The notes: generated by a model from the letters alone, not told the origin. A stretch of DNA of 55,759 nt from Levilactobacillus fujinensis (GCF_003946335.1 NZ_RHNX01000019.1:1-55759); one strand, 5' to 3'. Counted from the first letter of the stretch, positions 7,923 through 16,242 are shown. Numbers and translations: made by a program.

Positions 7923-8717
7923 TTAGAGCAAGTATTTAGCGTCGATGTCGGGATCTTGTGACGTTAAGATCTTTGGACCGTCGTCGGTGATGACTAAGGT
8001 GTGTTCATATTGTGCAGACAGTGACCCATCAGCCGTGACGTAGTATTCCCAAGACTTGTCGTCGGTTTCCCGTGAAGCAATTTCCCAAGTACCCAGGTTG
8101 ATCATGGGTTCGATGGTGATGGTCATGCCAGCGCGTAAACGCAAGCCACGACCCGCTTCGCCATAGTTAGGAACGTTAGGTTGTTCGTGCATGGTTGGTT
8201 GAATCCCATGACCAATCAATTCACGGACATCGCCCATGTGTTCTTGACCTTCTGTGTAGGCTTGGATGGCGTGGCCAATATCACCGATCCGGTTACCAAC
8301 GACGGCTTGGTCGATTCCCAAGTAGAGGGACTTCTTGGTAACATCCATCAAGTGTTGCGCTTCTGGACTGATTTTACCAACGGCATAGTTCCAGCAAGAG
8401 TCACTTTCAAAACCGTCTAAGTTAACAGTCATGTCGACAGCGACAATGTCGCCTTCCTTTAGTAACAATTCCTTACGGGGAATGGCGTGGGCCACTTCAT
8501 TGTTAACGCTGACACAAGTAGCGTATTTATAACCTTCAAAGCCCTTTTCGGATGGGGTAGCGCCATGTTCAGCAATATATTTATTGGCAAAGCGTTCGAT
8601 TTCCCAAGTTGAGATTCCGGGTTTGATAATGTCCCGTAAGCCAACGTGCACACCGGCCAGAACGGCACCGGATGCAGCCATTTTTTCAATTTCACGATCT
8701 GATTTAAGTGTAATCAA
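7923..8717 (-). CDS. map: Methionine aminopeptidase, type I
   Basis: A 264-residue dinuclear metallopeptidase that removes the initiator Met from nascent proteins. The metal ligands match E. coli Map: D95 and D106, H170 (LIGHGIQPTMHEQP), E203 (ITIEPMI) and E238 (YEHTLVIT); substrate-binding H77 and H177 are present. The start is a TTG at 8717 with GAGGAGG eight bases upstream; no ATG fits as well. The C-terminal 25 residues extend a little beyond the core. It is first gene of a likely two-gene unit with the methyltransferase. The upstream region carries an inverted repeat (8787-8941). Confidence 0.92.
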   Translation of the reverse strand: MITLKSDREIEKMAASGAVLAGVHVGLRDIIKPGISTWEIERFANKYIAEHGATPSEKGFEGYKYATCVSVNNEVAHAIPRKELLLKEGDIVAVDMTVNLDGFESDSCWNYAVGKISPEAQHLMDVTKKSLYLGIDQAVVGNRIGDIGHAIQAYTEGQEHMGDVRELIGHGIQPTMHEQPNVPNYGEAGRGLRLRAGMTITIEPMINLGTWEIASRETDDKSWEYYVTADGSLSAQYEHTLVITDDGPKILTSQDPDIDAKYLL

Positions 8718-8786
8718 CGTGTTGCCTCCTCTAAAATTATCGTACTCTTCTAATTTACACCAATTCTGGCATTTCGGCGACTCGTG

Positions 8787-8941
8787 TCAGTTAAAAATGT
8801 TTAGTGAGGGCGTCTGCGGCAGTCAGATATTTTGTCCCGTGTTCTCATCTCGGCAAGACTCATCCGGACTAAGAACATCGACACTGGACGCCACACCAGA
8901 CTGTCACCAACTTGGCCACCGAACATTTTTAGTTGGACTAA
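8787..8941. repeat. Inverted-repeat element upstream of map
   Basis: The arms AGTTAAAAATGTTTAGTG (from 8788) and CACCGAACATTTTTAG (ending near 8937) are imperfect complements about 110 bp apart. Inside them GGCGTC/GACGCC and GTTCT/AGAAC also pair. The interval 8718-9025 has no gene that I can support. It may be a structured leader for map or the relic of a small repeat element. Confidence 0.4.
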
Positions 8942-9025
8942 CTCGTCATTTTTTTCAGCAGACTCGTCTCGTCGCCAATTGTAATAGAATAGGCCCCGTA
9001 GATTTGCTCCACAGCGCCCGAGTTG

Positions 9026-9199
9026 TTAAGCCTTCAGACTGGTGATTTTACCGTCATTGACTTGATCTAAGATTCGTTTGGCTTCGGTGATTCGTGCGTC
9101 ACACAAGAAATGCATGGCGTTGTCCTTTTCTTCCTCGGCCCGATCCATTTGTTCCTTTAGAAAATTGATTTCATCCGTTAAATATGCGACTAAATCCAT
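9026..9199 (-). CDS. Small conserved-looking helical protein, 57 residues
   Basis: An ATG at 9199 preceded by TTGAGGG opens a 57-codon frame: MDLVAYLTDEINFLKEQM near the start, then a charged helical run (DRAEEEKDNAMHFL) and ARITEAKRILDQVNDGKITSLKA at the end. The heptad-like spacing of L, I and A suggests a coiled coil. I do not recognise a family. Good ribosome binding site, balanced codon use and lack of a competing frame support it as real. It lies about 310 bp upstream of map on the same strand; the MFS gene at 9407 diverges from it. Confidence 0.6.
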   Translation of the reverse strand: MDLVAYLTDEINFLKEQMDRAEEEKDNAMHFLCDARITEAKRILDQVNDGKITSLKA

Positions 9200-9406
9200 G
9201 TTTTACCCTCAATTCCTTGCGTAGTCCGCTGGAGTTGGTAAGGTTACCAACTGGCAATTAGTACCATTGTACCAGAGATTTACAGAGAAGTAACTTGATT
9301 GCATAAGGCGATAATGCCCCAATCATTTTACAGGACTTTCGAAAAGGACTAGAATAGATTCTAGTTAATAATGTTTCTAAAGTAGGCCTAAGGGAGTGGG
9401 AGTTAC

Positions 9407-10816
9407 ATGCAAGAAGCAATTGATTTAAATGGGCGGCCATACAGTCACCTTGGCTTTATTTGGACGTTACTAGCCGGGACCTTTACCATGTCGATCAGTC
9501 AATCGGCACTGTCGACGGCGTACCCGACTTTGATGCACTATTTCAATATTCCTGCATCGACCGTTCAGTGGTTGACGACGGGATTCATGTTGGTCATGGT
9601 GGTTATGATGCCAGTCAGTCCCTGGCTGCTGAACAACATACGCTTTCCGGTATTATTTATCAGTGTGCTTGCATTATTTGATGTTGGGACTTTCATTATT
9701 TACTTGGCGACTAGCTTTCCCCTGATGATGTTGGGGCGAGTCATGGAAGCCATGGCAGTCGGGATCATGTTTCCTTCTTATCAAACGGTTATGCTGCGGA
9801 TCACGCCAGAAGCACAGCGGGGCAGTGTGATGGGTTTTGCTGGCTTAGTTATGGGATCGGCGTTAGCAGTCGGTCCGATTATTTCTGGAATTGTTTTAAA
9901 ATACACCACATGGCAGGGTCTGTTCGTGGTCTTCATGCTGATCATTACGGTTGTCTTCTTCATTTCATTGAAGACGATTAAGGACGTGATGCCGCAACAC
10001 AAGGCACATTTGGATTACTGGTCCGTCTTCAGTAGTTTAGGCTTCATCGGCATTCTGTACGTGGTCAATCAAATTGGTAAGGCAGCGGTCAACTGGGGTG
10101 CCATGGGTGGCCTATTGGTCGTTAGCCTGCTAGCGGTAGTCTTCTTCGTTTGGCGACAGTTCCAAGTGGATGCGCCACTATTGGACTTGCGAGTCTTGAA
10201 GACGTTTAACTTCGATTTGGCCGTCTTGTTGACCGGGACATCGTATATTGCCCTGATAGTTGTCACAATTGTTTTTCCACTTTACTATCAAGAAGTCCTG
10301 GGCATCTCACCATTTGCTTCCGGCATGGCGCTGGTTCCCGGTGCGGTATTCTTGAGCCTGTTGAACCCATTGACGGGAAAGTTGGCCGATAAAATTGGGT
10401 TCAAGGCGACCATGTTGACGGGGATGTCGATGATCGTAGTCGGTTGGTTGTGGTTGACGGTGGTTAGCGGCAAGCAGTCCTTGATCGCTATGATTCTGAT
10501 TGCGGCTTTGATTGAAGGGGGCAATGCCTTTGTCATGATGCCTGCCGTCACGTTAGGAGCTAACTCGCTACCCGATCAACTGATCTCGCACGGCACGGCG
10601 GTCATTACAACCGTGCGCCAAATTTTGGGGTCAACCGGGGTTGCGGTGGCAACACTAATTTTAGCCGCCGTTACGGCTAGCCATGTGAAGGTGGAGTCTA
10701 CAGCGATGGCGAATCTAGCTGGTTACCGAGCGGTCTTTGCAACGTTTTTGGCAGTGGCGGTAGTGGGGTGGATCTTTGCCGCGCTTCTCCGCGATGGTCG
10801 CAAGACCAAGGTTTAG
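9407..10816 (+). CDS. MFS drug transporter, DHA2 (EmrB/QacA) family
   Basis: A 469-residue membrane protein with about 14 predicted membrane segments. DHA2-type signatures are QSALSTAYPTLMHYFNI near residue 33, TVQWLTTGFML near 51, GRVMEAMAVGIMFPSYQ near 105, the antiporter motif C region GSALAVGPIISGIVL near 145, and LDYWSVFSSLGFIGIL after the central loop. Such proteins expel toxic compounds by proton antiport; the substrate cannot be read from sequence. TAAGGGAGTGGGAG lies upstream of the ATG. It is a lone gene whose 3' flank is repeat A2. No TetR-type partner is adjacent. Confidence 0.85.
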   Translation: MQEAIDLNGRPYSHLGFIWTLLAGTFTMSISQSALSTAYPTLMHYFNIPASTVQWLTTGFMLVMVVMMPVSPWLLNNIRFPVLFISVLALFDVGTFIIYLATSFPLMMLGRVMEAMAVGIMFPSYQTVMLRITPEAQRGSVMGFAGLVMGSALAVGPIISGIVLKYTTWQGLFVVFMLIITVVFFISLKTIKDVMPQHKAHLDYWSVFSSLGFIGILYVVNQIGKAAVNWGAMGGLLVVSLLAVVFFVWRQFQVDAPLLDLRVLKTFNFDLAVLLTGTSYIALIVVTIVFPLYYQEVLGISPFASGMALVPGAVFLSLLNPLTGKLADKIGFKATMLTGMSMIVVGWLWLTVVSGKQSLIAMILIAALIEGGNAFVMMPAVTLGANSLPDQLISHGTAVITTVRQILGSTGVAVATLILAAVTASHVKVESTAMANLAGYRAVFATFLAVAVVGWIFAALLRDGRKTKV

Positions 10817-10854
10817 TCGGTTACGTCTTCTGGGGCGTCTTCGGTGTGTGATCG

Positions 10855-11013
10855 GCGACCTGAGAAACGTCTGATTTTTATCATTTTCAGGTGAGCCGGA
10901 AGTCCGTCCTTTGGCTGAAGGCGTTTTTCGCAGCAAGCAGAATCCCTGGCAGTCGGAGGATGACCACTTTTACTAATTTCGGGGTGATAATTTCTGCTGT
11001 CACAAAGGAAACG
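10855..11013 (-). repeat. Dispersed repeat, module A, copy 2
   Basis: Read on the minus strand, GACAGCAGAAATTATCAC, GAAATTAGTAAAAGTGG, CTGCCAGGGATTCTGCTTG, CAGCCAAAGGACGGACTTCC and CACCTGAAA follow in the same order as in copies A1, A3 and A5. The tail ATCAGACGTTTCTCAGGTCG matches A3 at 40052-40072, so that extra segment belongs to the full-length module. Confidence 0.8.
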
Positions 11014-11044
11014 TGAATAAGTTAGTGTTCTTTAGTCACAGAAC

Positions 11045-11096
11045 AAAAGGGATCCGTTTAACCGTCAATTATTTGACAGCTAAACGGGTCCCCTTT
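11045..11096 (-). terminator. Terminator of the ASCH gene
   Basis: AAAGGGGACCCGTTTA and TAAACGGATCCCTTTT (minus strand) form a long stem ending in a T-rich run, four bases past the stop codon at 11100. Confidence 0.85.
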
Positions 11097-11099
11097 GGG

Positions 11100-11531
11100 T
11101 TAATCAACGCGCTCAAATACTTCGCAGAGGCAAGGAATCTGTTCGTTAAATTCACGACCCATCTGCTGATAAAAAGATTTAAAAACCTTGCGATGGACGT
11201 CCCGCCAGTAAGCAAGGGTGCGATCACCTTCGCCTTCGTGGTAAGCATGTTCGGTTGAGACTAGGTCGAAAGGAACCGTCTCCACCACCTTGGTCTGTGT
11301 GACACAGACGGGCTGGTCCTGACCGTCCAAAACAATACTGTATTCGCCAACTTGAGGTCGAGCATCGTTTACATCGTAGAGGTCTAGGGCAGAAGTGGTG
11401 GCCGTCTTACGACCGATTTTGACCAGATGAGCAAGTGTATCAGCGTCAAAAAAAGCATAGGCGTCATACATATTGGTGGTTACATCGGGATGAGTCGCCT
11501 TAAACTGCTGCCAAAATTCTTCAACTGTCAT
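11100..11531 (-). CDS. ASCH domain protein
   Basis: A 143-residue protein matching the ASCH (PUA-like) fold: an N-terminal FWQQFKATHPD helix, AYAFFDADTLAHLVKIGRKTAT near residues 24-45 with the characteristic G-x-K-T-A-T-x-S segment, and GDRTLAYWRDVHRKVF near 101-116. ASCH proteins probably bind RNA or modified nucleosides; members of this subgroup (YqfB-related) have amidohydrolase activity on acetylated cytidine (family knowledge, not shown here). GGAGGAAACTCAC precedes the ATG at 11531. It is a single gene with its own terminator. Confidence 0.8.
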   Translation of the reverse strand: MTVEEFWQQFKATHPDVTTNMYDAYAFFDADTLAHLVKIGRKTATTSALDLYDVNDARPQVGEYSIVLDGQDQPVCVTQTKVVETVPFDLVSTEHAYHEGEGDRTLAYWRDVHRKVFKSFYQQMGREFNEQIPCLCEVFERVD

Positions 11532-11645
11532 GTGAGTTTCCTCCTTGAGTTGCTATATTGTGTTCAACCTTACGCTAACTAGAGGTGGAAAACCAGCCAC
11601 AAAAAATACCAACTGGCCCACATGAGGCGAATTGGCATTTTGAAT

Positions 11646-11681
11646 GCTAGTGGGTTTTCTAAGGGCTGAAAACCCACTAGC
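11646..11681. repeat. 14-bp perfect hairpin at the edge of repeat B3
   Basis: GCTAGTGGGTTTTC and GAAAACCCACTAGC flank TAAGGGCT. It lies downstream of the SDR gene on the minus strand and could end that transcript, but no T-run follows. It sits where the left terminal repeat of module B is found in other copies. Confidence 0.5.
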
Positions 11682-11806
11682 ACAACTTGAGACTTTGAAA
11701 ATGCTGAGCTTACAAGCTTGGCTGGTGACTAAGGCAATAGGGAAGTCACCCACCGACTGCGTAGAAACGACGCGTCTGAACCCCTATCTATCGACCTCTC
11801 GGCGCA
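11680..11806 (+). repeat. Dispersed repeat, module B, copy 3 (left end replaced)
   Basis: GCACAACTTGAGA, GAAAATGCTGAGC, CAAGCTTGG, CCGACTGCGTAGAA, CGACGCGTCTGA and TATCGACCTCTCGGCG match, in order, the core and right end of the hairpin at 40260-40417 read on the other strand. The left terminal repeat is missing. It occupies 11680-11806 of the interval 11532-11817; no gene is seen there. Confidence 0.75.
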
Positions 11807-11817
11807 CTTGATTCTGC

Positions 11818-12636
11818 TTAGTGGGTTTCCGCAAAACCGCGGCGGCCACCTGGCTTTGGAATCTGGTTTTGCATCATGACGCTGAAGCCACCGTCAATGG
11901 CGATGCCGGCCGCGTTGATGTAGCTGGAGCGGTCGCTGGCTAGGAAGAGGATGGCATTGGCGATATCGTCGGTCGTCCCAATACGCTTGCTGGCAGTCAA
12001 TTGTTTACGACCGGTCTCAACTTTCGGGTCGGCGTAAAAGGCAGCTGACATTGGCGTTTTGACCAGGCAAGGCTCGAGGACGTTGCTCCGGATGCCGAAC
12101 ATGCCCCATTCTGCAGCAACCTGCTTGGATAGCATGTTGACGCCGGCTTTGCTGGTACTGTACGCGCCACTGTAAGTTTCGGGGATGTCACTAGCCACTG
12201 TGGAAATGTGAACGAAGGTGCCGTGTTTCTGTTCGATCATGAGTTTACCAAATTCGTGGGTGACCAAGTAGTAGCCGTTTAAGTTAACGTCCAAGACCTG
12301 TTTCCAAGTGGCGTAGTCGAGATCTTCCAGGGGATCAAATTTCAAAATTCCGGCAGTATTAATGACCACGTCGACGTGACCAAAGGTGTCTTTCACTTGG
12401 TCGACGGCGCGCTGAACGCTGGTTTCCTTGGTCACATCACAGTTGACGGCGAGCCCGGCAATATGGTCATCATTGATCAATTTGGTGACCAGTTCAGCCG
12501 TCTTCGTTTGGTCCATATCGAGAGCAACCACGGTGGCTTTTTGTTCGGCCAATGCTTCACAGATCTTGGTACCCATGCCGCCTACCGCACCGGTGACGAC
12601 GCAAACTTTATCTTCTAGTCCTAACCATTCTGTCAT
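11818..12636 (-). CDS. Short-chain dehydrogenase/reductase (SDR)
   Basis: A 272-residue classical SDR, cytosolic and NAD(P)-dependent. Visible features are the cofactor loop TGAVGGMG at 15-22, Asp40 after the second strand (ALDMD, favouring NAD), NTAG at 93-96, the catalytic Ser about 145 (HISTVAS) and Y159/K163 (YSTSK), and the C-terminal GFSVMMQ segment. The substrate is unknown. It lies 12 bp after the shikimate-type dehydrogenase gene, so the two are almost certainly cotranscribed, suggesting action on a cyclic polyol acid or a related hydroaromatic compound. GGAGGAATTCACA precedes the ATG. Confidence 0.88.
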   Translation of the reverse strand: MTEWLGLEDKVCVVTGAVGGMGTKICEALAEQKATVVALDMDQTKTAELVTKLINDDHIAGLAVNCDVTKETSVQRAVDQVKDTFGHVDVVINTAGILKFDPLEDLDYATWKQVLDVNLNGYYLVTHEFGKLMIEQKHGTFVHISTVASDIPETYSGAYSTSKAGVNMLSKQVAAEWGMFGIRSNVLEPCLVKTPMSAAFYADPKVETGRKQLTASKRIGTTDDIANAILFLASDRSSYINAAGIAIDGGFSVMMQNQIPKPGGRRGFAETH

Positions 12637-12648
12637 TGTGAATTCCTC

Positions 12649-13500
12649 CTAAAGGTTTAATTGTTTGAGCGGCATGTCTTTTCCGGTCCACAACTTAAAG
12701 GCTGCGGCACCTTGGTTAAGCAACATGCCTTGACCGTTGATGACATGGGCGACGTTGGCTTGTTGCGCAACGCCCATGAGTTTAGTCACAGTTGGTGCGT
12801 AGACGGTGTCGAAGACCGTCATATCCGGGTGAAACCAGGTTGGGTCTTCTACCAGGGCCTTATCGATCAGGTTGCCCATCCCCAGACCAGTGGCGTCGGT
12901 GTAAATATCGCTTTCACCAATAGACTGTTTGAATTGGTCACGGTCTTCTAACGGATAAAAGGTGGCGTGGCAGTTGGTCTGCTGGTTGATGACCTGGACG
13001 ATATGCTTAGCGTTCTTAACGGATGGATCGTTGATGTTAAAGACGTTGAGTGTCTTTAGTCCGGAAAGGGCGGCTTGAATCGCGATTGGCGTCCCAGCAC
13101 CGCCGACACCAGCCAGTGTCATGGTTTGTCCAGTCAGGCTGACGCTATCATCTTTCAATGATTCGACGAAACCAATGCCATCGGTGGTGTAGCCGGTCAG
13201 TTCGCCATTGTGATTGACCACGGTGTTGACGGCGCCAACGAGTTCAGCCGTCTTGTCAAGATGGTCTAACAATGGGATCACGGCTTGCTTAAAGGGCATG
13301 GAGACACTGGCACCAAGCATTTTAAATGCACGCATGGCGTTGATGGCATCCGGCAGCTGATCGGGGTCCACGTCGAAGGCCAAGAAACGTGCGTTAATGT
13401 CGGTCTTGGCAAACGCCGCGTTGTGCATGGCCGGTGACTTGGAGTGACCCGCAGGATGTGCGATCAAGCCAACTAAACGCGTATGTCCATCAATTTCCAT
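12649..13500 (-). CDS. Shikimate/quinate dehydrogenase, AroE/YdiB family
   Basis: A 283-residue enzyme interconverting 3-dehydroshikimate and shikimate (or dehydroquinate and quinate). Visible features are substrate serines in GHSKSPAMHN (S20, S22), catalytic K71 in SVSMPFK, N92 (GAVNTVV), D107 (TTDGIGF), the cofactor loop GVGGAGTP at 131-138, and NGQGMLLNQGA near the end. The SMP-K form of the Lys motif recalls YdiB-type paralogues that also use quinate, which fits a catabolic operon with a transporter better than a biosynthetic aro context. I chose the ATG at 13500, preceded by TTTGGAGG; a longer frame would run into repeat C. Confidence 0.85.
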   Translation of the reverse strand: MEIDGHTRLVGLIAHPAGHSKSPAMHNAAFAKTDINARFLAFDVDPDQLPDAINAMRAFKMLGASVSMPFKQAVIPLLDHLDKTAELVGAVNTVVNHNGELTGYTTDGIGFVESLKDDSVSLTGQTMTLAGVGGAGTPIAIQAALSGLKTLNVFNINDPSVKNAKHIVQVINQQTNCHATFYPLEDRDQFKQSIGESDIYTDATGLGMGNLIDKALVEDPTWFHPDMTVFDTVYAPTVTKLMGVAQQANVAHVINGQGMLLNQGAAAFKLWTGKDMPLKQLNL

Positions 13501-13552
13501 AATAATGACCTCCAAATTAGTTTTTCTTGTGTAAAAATTGCATTGTTGTGCT

Positions 13553-13632
13553 AGGTCGTCTAGCTCTAGTCTCAGTATCGGTGTTACAACAGCCACAATA
13601 GGTGGTTTGAAACTTTCAATCCTTAGTTAAGG
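13553..13632 (-). repeat. Dispersed repeat, module C, copy 2, inside an operon
   Basis: Read on the minus strand, GGATTGAAAGTTTC, GTGGCTGTTGTAACAC and CGATACTGAGACTAG match the module at 15981-16050, 17985-18062 and 40441-40515. It fills most of the 136-bp gap between the transporter gene and the shikimate dehydrogenase gene. Confidence 0.75.
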
Positions 13633-13636
13633 TAAG

Positions 13637-14869
13637 CTAGTTGGTTTCAGGAACAGTGTGTTTCCCGATGCCTTGGTGAATCAGGTACAGGTCGATCAGA
13701 ATACCGACGATCGCGACACCAATGGCTACCAAGTAAGAGCCATAGTAGGCGTGGGTCCCGGCAGATTGACTCATGGATAGTGTTGCGATTTGTGGTCCGA
13801 TCAAGGCCCCAATCGCGTAGCCGAAGAACATGATGCCGTAGTTGGTTCCGGAGAACCTTTGGCCGAACGTCTTACCCGTTAAGGTTGGGAAGACGACCAA
13901 CACACCGCCAAATGAAGCGCCGAGGATGATTAAGAAGAGCGTGAAGACGGCGACATTTTCGGCAAAGCGTAAGCCCGCCAGACCAATGATGGTGAGGCAG
14001 AGAATGATGAGTAACGTCGGGGTCTCTCCCAGCTTATCAACGGCGCGACCCGTGATCATCCGACCAAAGAAGTTGGCTAAGGTGTTGACCACGACAAAGT
14101 TTGCGGCCACGATGGGCGTCAATTGCAGTTGAACTTGTGCGATGGAGGACAGCGACCCAATCAACATGATGCCGGCTGTGCAGGCAATTGCGAAAAGTAA
14201 GAGCAACAGCCAGAAATTGAGGGAGCCCATCATTTCCTTAGGCGATTTTCCGGTTGCTGCAGGTGCTGGATGATTCTGGGCCGCTGCAGGCGTTTCCGGT
14301 GAAGCCATCAGCCAACCGACCAACCAGATCAAGGCTAGGTAGGCAATACCAATTGGCATCAGCCCATTGGCGCCCATCGTAGCACATAGCCAAGCACCAG
14401 CCTTGGCTAAGACCAGCGGCCCGAGAGAAGCGGCTCCAAGGAGCAAGCCGGAAATCGTTCCGCGCTTTTCTGGGAACCATTTTAACGTGGTCAGTAGGGA
14501 AGGGTTGTACAACAGTCCATTTCCACTACCAGCTAAAATCCCAATGGAGAAATACAGGAACCAAATGTTGTGGGCGAAGGCCCCTAAGAACCAGCCGAGA
14601 CCGAAGATAAAGCCACCGACATACATTAACTTTTTGGGTGAGGAATGGTCGATGATTCGACCGGAAATAATGCCAAATGCGGCCATAAAGAATTGATAGA
14701 TGGTCAGGGTCAAGGCGACCTGAGAGGCCGTAGCGCTGGTTGCTTTGACCAAGGTGTCGGCAAAAACGGAGAAGGCTGCCGAAGCCGAACAACAGAAGAT
14801 GATGATGAAGGCCGCCGTGAAGATGAGCCGTCGGTGACCAGAAATATGTGTCGTTTGCGTAGCATCCAT
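13637..14869 (-). CDS. MFS transporter, OFA (oxalate/formate antiporter-like) family
   Basis: A 410-residue membrane protein with 12 predicted segments in two halves joined by an Ala/Pro-rich loop near residues 195-212. OFA-type signatures are GSGNGLLYNPSLLTTLKWFP near 114-133, KRGTISGLLLGAASLGPLV, and in the second half GGVLVVFPTLTGKTFG and GTNYGIMFFGYAIGALIGPQ. The family carries small organic acids. With the dehydrogenase genes downstream, shikimate, quinate or a related acid is a reasonable guess. GGCGGTGTTTTAGC precedes the ATG. First gene of the three-gene unit, divergent from the LysR gene. Confidence 0.85.
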   Translation of the reverse strand: MDATQTTHISGHRRLIFTAAFIIIFCCSASAAFSVFADTLVKATSATASQVALTLTIYQFFMAAFGIISGRIIDHSSPKKLMYVGGFIFGLGWFLGAFAHNIWFLYFSIGILAGSGNGLLYNPSLLTTLKWFPEKRGTISGLLLGAASLGPLVLAKAGAWLCATMGANGLMPIGIAYLALIWLVGWLMASPETPAAAQNHPAPAATGKSPKEMMGSLNFWLLLLLFAIACTAGIMLIGSLSSIAQVQLQLTPIVAANFVVVNTLANFFGRMITGRAVDKLGETPTLLIILCLTIIGLAGLRFAENVAVFTLFLIILGASFGGVLVVFPTLTGKTFGQRFSGTNYGIMFFGYAIGALIGPQIATLSMSQSAGTHAYYGSYLVAIGVAIVGILIDLYLIHQGIGKHTVPETN

Positions 14870-14993
14870 GCTAAAACACCGCCTTAAGTAGAATTTGAAA
14901 GCAAGTGAATAACTGAGCTTGAATTTAGAAGCGCTTCCTTACGCCTTTTATGGTAGGCTGGAATCAAGGGAAATACCAATACCGATTCGTGAG

Positions 14994-15020
14994 CAATCCA
15001 TAGTCTGAGGCTATGGATTG
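14994..15020. promoter_or_regulatory. 10-bp inverted repeat, candidate LysR operator
   Basis: CAATCCATAG, a 7-base spacer, then CTATGGATTG: a perfect dyad in the divergent intergenic region, 26 bp before the LysR start. The size and place suit an operator for that regulator, which could control both its own gene and the transporter operon. Confidence 0.55.
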
Positions 15021-15045
15021 TGAAGCGAAGAACAGAGGGATACAG

Positions 15046-15930
15046 ATGAATTTAAACCAATTACGTTACTTTGCGTGCATTGGCCGCTTAGAGAACTATA
15101 CACAGGCGGCCCAAGAGCTACACGTAAGTCAGCCGAGTTTAACCAACGCTATTCATCGTTTGGAAGGGGAGCTCCAATTAACATTATTTGTCAAGCAGGG
15201 CCGTAACATTGTGCTAACTGACACAGGCAGTCAGCTCCTGAAGGTCGTGCAAAAAAGTTTACGGATACTGGACGATGGTGTGGCTGCCGTGATTGCAGAG
15301 AATTCACAACAGCCAATTACCATTCGAGTTGGTTGTATTCCGACCGTTATTGGGACATATTTACCGAAGATTCTGCACCAATTCGAACAGGAACACACGC
15401 GCCAAGTGAGTTTTGAGCTACACAGTGTGACGACCGAACGGATTCAGGCAGGACTGGCGGCCAAGACATTTGATTTGGGAATCGCAGCTGTGGACGGTCG
15501 GAAACCAGGATACTTGTACCACCCCTTGCTCAAACAACCATTCATCGTTATCGTGGCCCCCGACCACCTGTTGGCTAAGCGCCACCAATTACAGCTGACC
15601 GACCTGTTGGGGCAGCAGGTCTTGACTTATACGCCAGAACTATTGATTGGGCAAAAGGTCCAGCGAACGTTAAAGCGCCAAGGCGTGGCTGACAAGCTCG
15701 ATCTGACGGCCGCCTATCCTGATGAAATCTCAATTGCGGGGATGGTTCAAGCCTCTTCAGCAGTGGGATTGGTAGCGGATACGCTGTACTTGGAAGCCTT
15801 TAATTTAGTAAAAATTCCGGTGGCTGCACCGGAGGACTTGCGGGTCATTTACGCCATGTATCAGGCAGACAACCCGCAGCACGAATACCTTCGTCAGTTA
15901 TTTCACCTGTTCAGCCAGCAGGAAAAGTAA
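15046..15930 (+). CDS. LysR-family transcriptional regulator
   Basis: A 294-residue LysR protein. The winged helix-turn-helix is residues 1-60 (LNQLRYFACIGRLENYTQAAQELHVSQPSLTNAIHRLE, given here in outline) and the periplasmic-binding-like effector domain starts near residue 85 (ITIRVGCIPTVIG). The family usually senses a small metabolite and controls a divergent operon; here that is the OFA transporter/shikimate dehydrogenase/SDR unit. I chose the ATG at 15046 (AGAGGGATACAG upstream). A longer frame from 15013 would translate through the inverted repeat and lacks a ribosome binding site. Confidence 0.88.
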   Translation: MNLNQLRYFACIGRLENYTQAAQELHVSQPSLTNAIHRLEGELQLTLFVKQGRNIVLTDTGSQLLKVVQKSLRILDDGVAAVIAENSQQPITIRVGCIPTVIGTYLPKILHQFEQEHTRQVSFELHSVTTERIQAGLAAKTFDLGIAAVDGRKPGYLYHPLLKQPFIVIVAPDHLLAKRHQLQLTDLLGQQVLTYTPELLIGQKVQRTLKRQGVADKLDLTAAYPDEISIAGMVQASSAVGLVADTLYLEAFNLVKIPVAAPEDLRVIYAMYQADNPQHEYLRQLFHLFSQQEK

Positions 15931-15980
15931 GAAGTTGCTTCCCACCAGCTCCTAAGTACGCTAAAATAGCGGATAAGTTA

Positions 15981-16185
15981 CCTGAAGTTGAAAGCGCTCA
16001 ACCACCCATCATGACCGTTGTCACAACGATCCCGAGACTAAAATTAGACAGCTTAGTACCAGCTGCCAGTTGTGGTAGGAAAGGTGCGAACACAACTTGA
16101 GACCTCGGAAATTCCGAATCTTTAAACTTGATTTTCTATTCAACCAGCCGGGAATCCACGTACTGGTATCGAGATTCAGTAGCTG
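15981..16185 (+). repeat. Dispersed repeat, modules C and B joined, copy in plus orientation
   Basis: Module C (15981-16050: GTTGAAAGCGCTCAACC, GACCGTTGTCACAACGAT, GAGACTAAAATTAGAC) is followed by a degenerate module B (GTGCGAACACAACTTGAGA, CGGAAATTCCGAA, TTGATTTTCTATTCAACC, GGAATCCACGTACTGG). The order is that of the composite at 40260-40515 read on the opposite strand. It fills most of the gap 15931-16242; no gene there. Confidence 0.75.
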
Positions 16186-16242
16186 CCACCACCAATTTTG
16201 AAATTGATTTTTGAACCAAACAAATTTGAAAGGGGTTTTCCC

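Noticed and set aside
8584-9045. 153-codon plus-strand frame across the map start and upstream region
   Set aside because: Overlaps map antisense and the 57-residue gene; no ribosome binding site; Cys/His/Ser-rich shadow composition.
12649-13596. Longer shikimate dehydrogenase starting at 13596
   Set aside because: The extra 32 residues are encoded by module C sequence and no ribosome binding site precedes that start; TTTGGAGG marks 13500.
14924-14940. AGAAGCGCTTCC as a cre site in the LysR/transporter divergent region
   Set aside because: Palindromic core but about four mismatches to the cre consensus.
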